The position numbers were made by a program, and so were the translations under genes. Below the pieces are notes generated by a model. The model saw only the letters and a program-made list of their open reading frames with translations, did no database searches and was not told the DNA's origin. Shown piece by piece: positions 27,512 through 35,751 of a stretch of DNA of 64,000 bases (the first letter of the stretch is position 1; every line of letters begins with the position of its first letter). The stretch is from JBMFVE01 sp049966155 (lineage in GTDB: Bacteria; Bacteroidota; Ignavibacteria; Kryptoniales; JAKASW01): positions 248,001 through 312,000 of the forward strand of contig JBMFVE010000002.1 of the NCBI GenBank assembly GCA_049966155.1, written 5' to 3'.

Positions 27512-28808
27512 CTGCGGCAAAAAATCCATCCATGGCATGCCTGTGAGGATATATTTCAAGAAAATCATCATGAATTAATTCATCGATTCTTTCAATTTTA
27601 AGAAATTCCTTGATACTGACCGGTTCAAAGCTCCTGTTTGATGCCAAAAATTTTGACACCACATCCGCATTTTCTTTATCAAAGATGCTGCATGTTGCAT
27701 AAAAAAGGGTGCCGCCTCTTTTCACAAGCTCCGAGTAATGTTTTAAGATCTCAAACTGTCGAATAGAAGCTTGTTCAACGTCTTTGACGGATATCTTGAA
27801 TTTTTTATCAGGATTACGCCTTATTGTTCCGCTTCCTGTACATGGAGCATCAACCAGTACTTTGTCGGCATTATTGATAAGATGTTCGATCCCTGCATAA
27901 CTGTCAGGTTTTACCAGAATAGTATTGATATTGGTAAACTTTCCCCGTTTGATCCTCTTTTGCATATTTTCAAGTCGGTTTGTATCTATATCGAGTGAAT
28001 ATATTTCACCCTTACCATTTGAAAATGCCGCTGCTTCTAAACTCTTTCCTCCCCCTCCCGCGCAGGCGTCAACAACTATTTCACCATCCAATGGAAAGAG
28101 CAGCATGCCCACAATTTGACTCGCTTCATCCTGAACCTCAATACCCCCGTTTTTGAACAATTCTAAATTTGACAAATTGGTTCTTTTGCGAATAATTATG
28201 CCAATTGGTGAGTAAGGGGCCGGTTCAGATTCAATCCCAGCTGCCTTAAGAAATTCAATGACTTTTAATACACTTTCTGAGGGGTTATTTATTCTCAGAA
28301 CCATAGGTGCCTGCGTGTTCAATGAGAACATCAGGTTTTCAGCCTCATTCTGAATATGCTCAGGAAGAAGAAATTGAAAACCTTCCATAAAAGAATAAAT
28401 CAGATTTTGATATTTTTTTGGCTCAGCTAAAATCTGAACCATCGCATCATTGATGCATTTTTCGACAGCGGGTAAGTCAATTTTAGAGGTTGTTGTCCTG
28501 TAAGCCGAGATAAGATCGTCGTAATCATGCTCAATCTCAGTAAAGTTGAAACCAGAAACCGCTATCTCGTGTGAAAGGAAAAGAGCTAACGACCTGTTAA
28601 AATCAGTGCACTTTTGCGAAAGATGCATTAATAAAATCATATTCCTGATAATGCTGAAGACCTTTTCACTTATCCACCTTCTGTCGTGAGAGCCGAGATA
28701 TCTGTGCAACTTATAATAGTCTGCAATTACTTTGTCAGCAGGAAGTTTTGACTTCAATATCAGACTTATTAGTTCTACAGCGTGTCCAGCAAGAGATGAA
28801 GTTTTCAT
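27492..28808 (-). CDS. rsmB: RsmB/NOP-family rRNA (cytosine-5) methyltransferase
   Basis: 438 aa. The N-terminal ~130 residues resemble the NusB-like domain of RsmB, and the C-terminal ~300 are the SAM methyltransferase. DACAGGGGKSLEAAA is the SAM-binding motif, VDAPCTGSGTIRRNPD holds one of the two functional cysteines, and FYATCSIFDKENADVV holds the nucleophile. It methylates a cytosine in 16S rRNA (m5C967 type), judged by family. It starts in a 4-bp ATGA overlap with ppx/gppA and ends overlapping the convergent desulfurase. Confidence 0.9.
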   Translation of the reverse strand: MKTSSLAGHAVELISLILKSKLPADKVIADYYKLHRYLGSHDRRWISEKVFSIIRNMILLMHLSQKCTDFNRSLALFLSHEIAVSGFNFTEIEHDYDDLISAYRTTTSKIDLPAVEKCINDAMVQILAEPKKYQNLIYSFMEGFQFLLPEHIQNEAENLMFSLNTQAPMVLRINNPSESVLKVIEFLKAAGIESEPAPYSPIGIIIRKRTNLSNLELFKNGGIEVQDEASQIVGMLLFPLDGEIVVDACAGGGGKSLEAAAFSNGKGEIYSLDIDTNRLENMQKRIKRGKFTNINTILVKPDSYAGIEHLINNADKVLVDAPCTGSGTIRRNPDKKFKISVKDVEQASIRQFEILKHYSELVKRGGTLFYATCSIFDKENADVVSKFLASNRSFEPVSIKEFLKIERIDELIHDDFLEIYPHRHAMDGFFAAAMRRVR

Positions 28809-29731
28809 GAGTTGATAATTTTCAAAGCATTTTTAAACAAAAATCCGTAGCGAATTCCCCTATCGGTAACTCTAACCCAATTCATATGCCCCTTTGCCAT
28901 TATTTTTTTTAAAATCAATACTCCCGCCAATAACACATCAGCACGTCCCTCAGCAGCTCTGGTTATTGAAAGTATTTCCTCCGGGGTTGAATGCTTGAGC
29001 CTCTCAAAAAGTTTGCTGATGAGAGAATATGAAAGAATGTAGTTTTCCACCGCATTTACATCAAATTCCCAAATTCCCTGTGCAATCAACGCAAGGGTAG
29101 TTGCTGTACCTGATGTGGCGTATACCTGCTCCGGCCTGAATTTCTGAAATGGATACTGACCGAGCAGTTTCTCTATATATATTTCTGCTCGATGAACCTC
29201 CATATCATCCGGCGGCAATTTTGAAAAAAACTCCTCCGTTAATTTTACAGCGCCGATTTGCAGACTCTTAACAAATAACAGGTCCCCATTTTCACCATAA
29301 CTTAGTTCAGTGCTCCCGCCACCAATATCAATCACCAATGTGGACTTAAATTTCTCAGTTGCACCGCTTATAGCCCCATAATACCCCAGCCCGGCTTCCT
29401 CTTCTCCAGTTATTATGGCAACGTCAATCCCATATTTATCCTTTACAGCCCTGACAAATTCTCCCCCATTCCTCGCTTCCCGAACTGCACTTGTGGCAAA
29501 AGCTAAGATCTTATCTACTCCATATTCCCTGGCTGATTTTACATAACGCGATAAAACATTCATTGTTCTTACAATTGCTTCTATGTGAAGTTCACCTGTT
29601 CGAGAAACCGACTCCCCGAGTCTCGGCAATTCATAAAAGTCTGCTATTCTTCTAATGAATGAGGCTGAGTCAACATCAGCAATGAGCATTAAGACTGTGT
29701 TTGTTCCAATATCAATTGAAGCGTATTTCAT
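28805..29731 (-). CDS. ppx: Ppx/GppA family phosphatase (exopolyphosphatase / pppGpp phosphatase)
   Basis: About 308 aa. The ASKHA-fold signature is present: YASIDIGTNTVLMLIAD, then the second phosphate loop LVIDIGGGSTELS, with Glu in GEEEAGLGYYGA. It hydrolyses polyphosphate or pppGpp; the family alone does not separate the two. The ATG at 29731 overlaps the prmA stop (ATGA). An upstream in-frame start would add eight non-conserved residues. Confidence 0.9.
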   Translation of the reverse strand: MKYASIDIGTNTVLMLIADVDSASFIRRIADFYELPRLGESVSRTGELHIEAIVRTMNVLSRYVKSAREYGVDKILAFATSAVREARNGGEFVRAVKDKYGIDVAIITGEEEAGLGYYGAISGATEKFKSTLVIDIGGGSTELSYGENGDLLFVKSLQIGAVKLTEEFFSKLPPDDMEVHRAEIYIEKLLGQYPFQKFRPEQVYATSGTATTLALIAQGIWEFDVNAVENYILSYSLISKLFERLKHSTPEEILSITRAAEGRADVLLAGVLILKKIMAKGHMNWVRVTDRGIRYGFLFKNALKIINS

Positions 29732-30579
29732 TTTTGAAGCACAACGACCGACCAATCACCTTCATGATGACTTTCAATAAATCTAAGTCCGGTTTCTTCG
29801 TAACAACTGACGACCGATCCCTCATCGAGTGTGAGAACCCCTGAGATAATTAACAAACCGTTTTTTGCAAGTGCCTCATTTATGCCGGCAGCAATATTAA
29901 GAAGCGTGTTTCGATTAAGATTTGCTAATACCATATCAAACACCGATGAACTGATAAACGATATTTCTCCCCTTACAATATTTACGACATCAGCAACACC
30001 GTTCTTCAGCACGTTCTCCCGGGCATTTTCGATAGACCATTCATCAGTGTCCAGGCCAACAACCTTCTTTGCACCAAGCCTGGCAGCAACTATTGCCAGC
30101 ACTCCGGTTCCGGTACCGACGTCGAGAACAGTTGATCCCTTTTTAATGTATTTTTCAATCATCTGAATCATCATACGAGTCGTCTCATGGTGACCTGTTC
30201 CAAAAGACATCTTTGGATCAATTTCTACCACAATGCCAGCATTGCCATTGTAATTCTTCCAGCTTGGTTTAATTGCGACATTGGGTGTTACTTCAACAGG
30301 TTCAATTGAAGATTCCCATTGGCCGTTCCAGTCAATATTTTTAACATCCTCAATATTCCAAGTAAAGGAGTTCACCAATCCCTCTGACTTAAGCTGATCA
30401 AGAAATTTAATGATCAGCATTTCAATCTCATCTGTCCATCTTTCTTTATTGAAGTAACATTCGACTTTCTCAAACTCTTCAACAAAGCCAGCTGCAGATG
30501 CTCCGCTCAGGAACCCTATAATCAATTCATTAACTGGCCTGTCTGTTTGAATTGTCAGTTTAATATATTCTTCTTTCAT
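29728..30579 (-). CDS. prmA: Ribosomal protein L11 methyltransferase
   Basis: 283 aa. An N-terminal substrate-recognition domain (~1-95) precedes the SAM methyltransferase. FGTGHHETTRMMIQM is the hallmark, and VLDVGTGTGVLAIVAARLGAKKVVGLDTD is motif I. VLANLNRNTL is the NPPY-equivalent. It is part of an overlapped housekeeping run (overlap with the M28-like gene upstream, ATGA with ppx downstream). Confidence 0.93.
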   Translation of the reverse strand: MKEEYIKLTIQTDRPVNELIIGFLSGASAAGFVEEFEKVECYFNKERWTDEIEMLIIKFLDQLKSEGLVNSFTWNIEDVKNIDWNGQWESSIEPVEVTPNVAIKPSWKNYNGNAGIVVEIDPKMSFGTGHHETTRMMIQMIEKYIKKGSTVLDVGTGTGVLAIVAARLGAKKVVGLDTDEWSIENARENVLKNGVADVVNIVRGEISFISSSVFDMVLANLNRNTLLNIAAGINEALAKNGLLIISGVLTLDEGSVVSCYEETGLRFIESHHEGDWSVVVLQK

Positions 30580-31541
30580 TGAGACTGCGTAGCAACCTTT
30601 CTATAAATGACCTGAAGAAGTACCCTGCCAACTGCAGCCAGACTCTCGGGACTGCACTTGTCCGGCGTATCTTCAAGAGTGTGCCAGTATCGATTCGTAG
30701 CATCGGGATATGCAAAATCGATTATATCAATTGCTTTTATCCCGACATTGTCAAGTTCCAAATGATCATCATATACATCATCCCCTACACGATCGATGAA
30801 CTGTGAAATACCAAGCTCACCAGCGGTATTCCATACAAGATTGACAATATCAGGCGCGTATTTAACTGAAAAACCCTCTTTTGGAAGGGTTAACTGTTTG
30901 TCGCCAACCATGTCGAGATTGACGGCAAATAAAGGTTGATAGCTGTATGGCTTCGTCGCAGCCCAGTACCTCGATCCAAGAAAGTAATTGTTCAAATCGC
31001 CCTCACGGCCATAATCTTCGCCATCCCAGAGAATAATATCGACACCAACAGGCGGTGGATTACTCTTAAGGTTGCGGGCAATTTCAAGTAGTACTGCAAC
31101 TCCGCTTGCACCATCATTGGCGCCCAGGATTGGCTTATCCACCGGTCCACCTTTTTCATGATCAGCACGAGGACGGGTGTCCCAATGAGCAGACAGTAAG
31201 ACCCTTCTTTGCGATTTGCTGTTAAAGTGAGCAATGACGTTCGTCAGATGTAAAATCAACCCATTGTAACCTGTTACATCAAAGCTCTGCAACTGAACAG
31301 AATCAGCATAACGTGCTAATTCTTCCTGAAGATATGCCAGACATTGCGTGTGACCAATGCTGTTTGGATTCCTCGGACCAAAGTTTGTCTGTGCAACCAG
31401 ATACTGAAAAGCATTACTACCGCTAAATGATGGAACTGGAATATCAGGATATTTCATAGTTCGCGTCTTTGAGGTTTCGGAATGCTTTGAGCAGCTGTTA
31501 AACATTATGGCAAGGACAAATAGTAAAATAATATTTCTCAT
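30576..31541 (-). CDS. M28-family / glutaminyl-cyclase-like lipoprotein
   Basis: About 321 aa from ATG at 31541. The signal peptide ends in a lipobox-like NSCSK, so it is probably a lipoprotein. The zinc-peptidase core has SAHWDTR, GANDGASG (metal Asp), ILWDGEDYG (catalytic/metal Glu), the DDHLEL segment and WHTLEDTPDKC (metal His). This spacing and the WDGEDYG form fit glutaminyl-peptide cyclotransferase-like M28 members, which cyclise N-terminal Gln; an aminopeptidase is the alternative. The start overlaps the stop of the 135-aa gene (TAATG). Confidence 0.82.
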   Translation of the reverse strand: MRNIILLFVLAIMFNSCSKHSETSKTRTMKYPDIPVPSFSGSNAFQYLVAQTNFGPRNPNSIGHTQCLAYLQEELARYADSVQLQSFDVTGYNGLILHLTNVIAHFNSKSQRRVLLSAHWDTRPRADHEKGGPVDKPILGANDGASGVAVLLEIARNLKSNPPPVGVDIILWDGEDYGREGDLNNYFLGSRYWAATKPYSYQPLFAVNLDMVGDKQLTLPKEGFSVKYAPDIVNLVWNTAGELGISQFIDRVGDDVYDDHLELDNVGIKAIDIIDFAYPDATNRYWHTLEDTPDKCSPESLAAVGRVLLQVIYRKVATQSQ

Positions 31542-31936
31542 TAGTTTTTCTCTGTAGTAGAACACTTTTTCTTCGGTTCAAAAAAATGGATATAAAGGAA
31601 GTCAGTCAGCACAATTTCAATGTACCGCCCATATTCACCTTTTTGAATATCTCCAACGCTTTTCAGCCTTCTTGATAAAATCTCATGAACACCTCTTATA
31701 TCACTTACACGCAGCGTTATAACCACTTTTAGTTCTGAAAAATTTGTCACTGCAAGATCGAGTCCCTTAATTTTAAATTCTGTCCACTCCGCAGAGCTAC
31801 TTGACGGTTCTCCAAACAAACTAACTAACTTATTTAAAACGATTTCCCTACCGTCAGAAGAAAAATGGATATTTTCAAGTCCTGAAACAAAATCAATTAA
31901 ATTAGAGTGCGATTGCCGCCGATGCTGCGTAGACAT
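31541..31936 (-). CDS. Small VOC/glyoxalase-like protein (unknown)
   Basis: About 131 aa from an ATG at 31936 with GGAG six bases before it; the open frame extends four codons further. The centre (VVITLRVSDIRGVHEILSRR) followed by YIEIVLTDFLYIHFFEP has the beta-alpha-beta pattern of a VOC (glyoxalase/dioxygenase-like) module, but metal ligands are not obvious. It overlaps the end of comF by 35 bp. The tail is basic and probably disordered. Assignment to VOC is tentative. Confidence 0.5.
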   Translation of the reverse strand: MSTQHRRQSHSNLIDFVSGLENIHFSSDGREIVLNKLVSLFGEPSSSSAEWTEFKIKGLDLAVTNFSELKVVITLRVSDIRGVHEILSRRLKSVGDIQKGEYGRYIEIVLTDFLYIHFFEPKKKCSTTEKN

Positions 31937-32618
31937 TTGCTGCTCCATAACTTTTTAACACTTTAGCGCACTCCCTTATTGTAGCGCCTGTTGTAATAAC
32001 ATCATCAATTAACAAATATGACCTCCCAATAATTGTGCCAGTTCGGCTTCTGTGAACAGCAAAGGCACCACGGACATTCACGGCTCTCGCTGGTAAATCA
32101 AGCCTTGTCTGCGTCTCAGTATATTTTGTCCTTATAAGGATCTTTGTATCGAGAGGCAAATTTAGCTCTTTTCCAACCACCCGTGAAATTAATTCACTTT
32201 GATTGTACCCCCGTTCACGAAAACGGGCTCTGTGAAGCGGCACAGGTATAATATAATCCACATTTGATAATTTTTCGTCATTTATAACGGCATATGCAAT
32301 AAACCTGCCGAGAGGCTCTGCTATAGAAACAGCGTGAGCATATTTTAGCATGTGAATAGCCAATCGAATCCGAGCATCTCGCTGAAACAAAAATACAGAT
32401 TCAAGTTTATCAACAGCATCATCAGCAATGAATTTTGATTCAATTAACTGGATAACGGTCTCAGTTTTTGCGACCCTTTCAAAATTGTCCCAGCAGTAAG
32501 AACATATATATTTTTCGCCTTTCTTAAGTTCCCCATCACAGGTCACACAGATGGGCGGGTACACAAAATCAAAAAAACTTTCGGCCAACCGTATTAATTG
32601 GTTCACAAATAAACTCAT
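31902..32618 (-). CDS. comF: ComF-family phosphoribosyltransferase
   Basis: 238 aa. An N-terminal zinc ribbon (YPPICVTCDGEL, then CSYCWDNF) and a C-terminal phosphoribosyltransferase fold with the PRPP loop LLIDDVITTGATI match ComF. The IIPVPLHRARFRERGYNQS segment is also diagnostic. ComF family proteins act in DNA uptake in competent bacteria, but many non-competent species have one and the activity is not settled. It overlaps the uvrB stop by 4 bp. Confidence 0.88.
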   Translation of the reverse strand: MSLFVNQLIRLAESFFDFVYPPICVTCDGELKKGEKYICSYCWDNFERVAKTETVIQLIESKFIADDAVDKLESVFLFQRDARIRLAIHMLKYAHAVSIAEPLGRFIAYAVINDEKLSNVDYIIPVPLHRARFRERGYNQSELISRVVGKELNLPLDTKILIRTKYTETQTRLDLPARAVNVRGAFAVHRSRTGTIIGRSYLLIDDVITTGATIRECAKVLKSYGAANVYAASAAIAL

Positions 32619-34630
32619 TTTGAGTTCAATTTATGAATTTCATCACGAAGTTCTGCCGCCCTTTCAAAGTCAAGAGCCTTTGCAGCATCGTACATTTCCC
32701 TTGTTAACTGTGCTATTAATTCCTTCTTTTCCTTATCTGTGAGAAACTTTGTAACCGATTCCGCGACCTTCCCATGGGAAACTTTCCTCAGCTTTTCATC
32801 TCGTTGAGCCCTAACATCAGCAATCGCTGTCGAAGCCAGTATCTCATCGTGGCTCTTTACAATTGAACGCGGCTTAATGTTGTGCTTTTTGTTAAATTCA
32901 ATTTGCAGTCGTCTTCGACGATCGGTTTCATCTATCATCTTCCTCATGCTTTTCGTTATCGTATCTGCATAAAGTATGACCTTGCTTGCTATGTTCCTTG
33001 CTGCCCGGCCTGCAGTCTGTATGAGTGATTTCTCTGACCTCAAAAAGCCCTCTTTGTCGGCATCGAGAATTGCTACAAGCGACACTTCAGGCAGATCAAG
33101 TCCTTCACGAAGAAGATTTACACCAACAAGAACATCAAATTCTCCCAGACGGAGATCGCGCAGTATTTCCACTCTTTCAAGAGAATCAATATCTGAGTGA
33201 ATGTACTTCACCCTTATATTTAGCCCTTGAAGATATTCGGTCAAGTCTTCCGCCATTCGCTTGGTTAAAGTCGTTACGAGTGTTCGCTCGCCTTTTATAA
33301 CTCGTTCACGAATTTCGTGAAGTAAATCGTCCATTTGATTCTTAACCGGGCGGACTTCCACCTCAGGATCAACAATACCTGTTGGACGGATAATCTGCTC
33401 AACAAACACTCCACCCGACTTTTCGAGTTCGTAGTCCCCCGGTGTTGCACTTACAAAAATTACCTGCTTAACCACAGACTCGAATTCTTCAAAACTCAGA
33501 GGACGATTGTCAAGGGCAGAAGGGAGTCGAAAGCCATATTCTACCAGTGTTAATTTTCTTGACCTGTCTCCATGTTGCATGGCTCGAAGCTGGGGGATGG
33601 TCTGATGGGACTCGTCAATAAAAGTGAGATAATCTTCTGGAAAATAGTCAAGAAGTACGTATGGCCTTTGACCTGGTGCTCTTCCTGTAAGGTGGCGGGA
33701 GTAATTTTCAATTCCGTTGCAATATCCAACTTCCCTCATCATTTCAATGTCGAACCTCGTTCTCTGCTCGAGACGCTGAGCCTCAAGCAGTTTGCCCATT
33801 GCCCTCAGTTCAGTGAGCCTTTCACCAAGTTCCTCCTGTATTGATCTAATTGCCCTTTCCAAATTTTCTTCACTTGTAACAAAATGGCGTGCAGGAAAAA
33901 TGAATACATCTCCTTCAATTTCAGCTATTGCAGCACCGGTCAGAGGATCAAAATATTTTATAGATTCAATCTCATCACCAAAAAACTCAACCCTTACGGC
34001 CTGATCTAATTCGTAAGCCGGAAAAATTTCGACCACATCTCCCCTAACACGAAATGTCCCCCTCCCAAACTCCACATCGTTTCGGGTATAAAGCCCATTT
34101 AGCAATAATTCCTGTAATTTCCGCCGACTAATTTTTTCTCCTTTTTTAATTGCAACAACTTCGTGTTGATAGTCTGTTGGCGATCCTATACCATATATAC
34201 AGGAAACTGATGCCACGACGATTATATCCCTGCGTCCACTGAGCAATGCACTTGTAGCGCTTAAACGAAGTCTGTCGATTTCATCGTTAATAGAAGAATC
34301 TTTCTCAATATACGTATCACTTTGAGGAATGTAGGCTTCGGGTTGATAATAGTCATAGTAACTTATGAAAAACTCTACGAGATTTCGAGGGAACAGCTGC
34401 CTGAATTCCGCATAAAGTTGAGCAGCGAGAGTCTTATTATGAGAAATTACCAGTGTTGGCTTTTGTACATTTTGAATTATTTGTGCCATCGTGAAGGTTT
34501 TCCCGCTCCCGGTAACTCCCAGCAGAGTCTGGTATTTAACACCCTTCTTTACCCCCTCCGTAAGAGTTCTTATAGCTTCCGGCTGGTCGCCTGATGGGCT
34601 GTAATCAGAGACTAACTCAAACTCATTCAT
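32615..34630 (-). CDS. uvrB: Excinuclease ABC subunit B
   Basis: 671 aa from ATG at 34630. Walker A TLLGVTGSGKTFTMA, the beta-hairpin region FISYYDYYQPEAYIP, helicase motifs (FIDESHQTIPQL, FVSATPGDYEL, GVNLLREGLDLPEVSLVAILDADKEGFLR, QTAGRAARN) and the C-terminal UVR domain (AKALDFERAAELRDEI) are complete. It is the damage-verifying subunit of nucleotide excision repair. An in-frame TTG one codon upstream is less likely as the start. Confidence 0.97.
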   Translation of the reverse strand: MNEFELVSDYSPSGDQPEAIRTLTEGVKKGVKYQTLLGVTGSGKTFTMAQIIQNVQKPTLVISHNKTLAAQLYAEFRQLFPRNLVEFFISYYDYYQPEAYIPQSDTYIEKDSSINDEIDRLRLSATSALLSGRRDIIVVASVSCIYGIGSPTDYQHEVVAIKKGEKISRRKLQELLLNGLYTRNDVEFGRGTFRVRGDVVEIFPAYELDQAVRVEFFGDEIESIKYFDPLTGAAIAEIEGDVFIFPARHFVTSEENLERAIRSIQEELGERLTELRAMGKLLEAQRLEQRTRFDIEMMREVGYCNGIENYSRHLTGRAPGQRPYVLLDYFPEDYLTFIDESHQTIPQLRAMQHGDRSRKLTLVEYGFRLPSALDNRPLSFEEFESVVKQVIFVSATPGDYELEKSGGVFVEQIIRPTGIVDPEVEVRPVKNQMDDLLHEIRERVIKGERTLVTTLTKRMAEDLTEYLQGLNIRVKYIHSDIDSLERVEILRDLRLGEFDVLVGVNLLREGLDLPEVSLVAILDADKEGFLRSEKSLIQTAGRAARNIASKVILYADTITKSMRKMIDETDRRRRLQIEFNKKHNIKPRSIVKSHDEILASTAIADVRAQRDEKLRKVSHGKVAESVTKFLTDKEKKELIAQLTREMYDAAKALDFERAAELRDEIHKLNSK

Positions 34631-34672
34631 CAAAACATAAAAACGTTAATTGAATTAAAATTATTCCTGAAA

Positions 34673-35575
34673 TTACTCTCCACTGATTATCGCTTTCATA
34701 ACGTTCACTGCAAACTGCGGATTTTCTTTAAATCTCCTTATTGAATACGGGTACCATTCCCTACCAAATGGCACGTAAACTCTTAAACGATGCCCATCCG
34801 ATACAATCCTGTCCCTCAGTGCAGTACGAACCCCATACAGCACTTGAAACTCATAACGCTCTTTTTCGCGTCCAGATTTTTTAAGCATTGAGTAAGCATT
34901 ATTTATCAAATAATCATCATGAGTGGCAATCCCCACATAGCAGTTTCCATCAAGCAGCATTTGCAGCAGCTTTAAGTAGTTTTCTCGAATTTCATCCTTC
35001 CCTTTATACGCAATAGTGGAGGGTTCTATATAGATCCCTTTGCACAGGCGAACATTGGCTTTTAATTCAACCAGCCAACGAACATCTTCCTCACTTCGCC
35101 TCAGATATGCCTGAATCACCACACCTGTGTTATCGTAGCCTTCATTTCTGAGACGTTCATAAAGCTTCAGCGTATCGCTTGTGGTACTCGAATCTTCCAT
35201 GTCGATCCTGACAAAGTTACCAAGTTTTTTTGCAACTTCCAGTAAATTTCGGACGTTCTCATAACAAAAATCAAAATTTAACTTCAAACCAAATTGTGTA
35301 AGTTTAATGGAAAGATTCGAATTAAGATTGTTCTCATTTATTACATATAAAACTTCTTCACATGCCGTTCTAAAACTCAAAGCTTCTTCTTTGGAGTTAA
35401 CATTCTCACCCAAAACATCTACAGTTGTCATCATTCCTTTTGCATTTAGCTCCTTAGAGACCCTTACAGAATCGGAAATATCCTCTCCGGCAATATAACG
35501 CATGGCAAATTTCTTAATGAAGCTTTTAGGAAACAATTGAAGTGCTGAAACCATGACCTGATTAAGGGGATTCAT
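34673..35575 (-). CDS. Proline dehydrogenase (monofunctional)
   Basis: 300 aa FAD-dependent beta/alpha barrel that oxidises proline to pyrroline-5-carboxylate and passes electrons to quinone. Diagnostic parts are KLTQFGL, VRIDMEDSSTTSDTL, VVIQAYLRRSEEDV, VRLCKGIYIEPS, IATHDDYLI, FQVLYGVRTALRD and the C-terminal YVPFGREWYPYSIRR. GGAG lies before the ATG. Its product goes to PruA, encoded 31 kb away. It may be co-transcribed with uvrB, 42 bp downstream. Confidence 0.93.
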   Translation of the reverse strand: MNPLNQVMVSALQLFPKSFIKKFAMRYIAGEDISDSVRVSKELNAKGMMTTVDVLGENVNSKEEALSFRTACEEVLYVINENNLNSNLSIKLTQFGLKLNFDFCYENVRNLLEVAKKLGNFVRIDMEDSSTTSDTLKLYERLRNEGYDNTGVVIQAYLRRSEEDVRWLVELKANVRLCKGIYIEPSTIAYKGKDEIRENYLKLLQMLLDGNCYVGIATHDDYLINNAYSMLKKSGREKERYEFQVLYGVRTALRDRIVSDGHRLRVYVPFGREWYPYSIRRFKENPQFAVNVMKAIISGE

Positions 35576-35712
35576 ATTTTCTCCATTTACAGTTGTGAAA
35601 GATTGATTTGCCCTGAAAAAATCTTTCAGGTAAATATCAGATGTCGTTATTTATAAAATTTATTTTTCAGTCAGGACGTAATCAATTCCATAATTACACA
35701 TTTTATTGTTGC

Positions 35713-35732
35713 CAGACAGAAGAAGCTGTCTG
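35713..35732 (-). terminator. Hairpin after the PAS hybrid kinase
   Basis: Perfect 7-bp stem CAGACAG / CTGTCTG with a 6-nt loop, just past the kinase stop. There is no long T-run on the minus strand, so termination is possible but not certain. Confidence 0.4.
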
Positions 35733-35751
35733 TGCTTTAATAAGAATGATT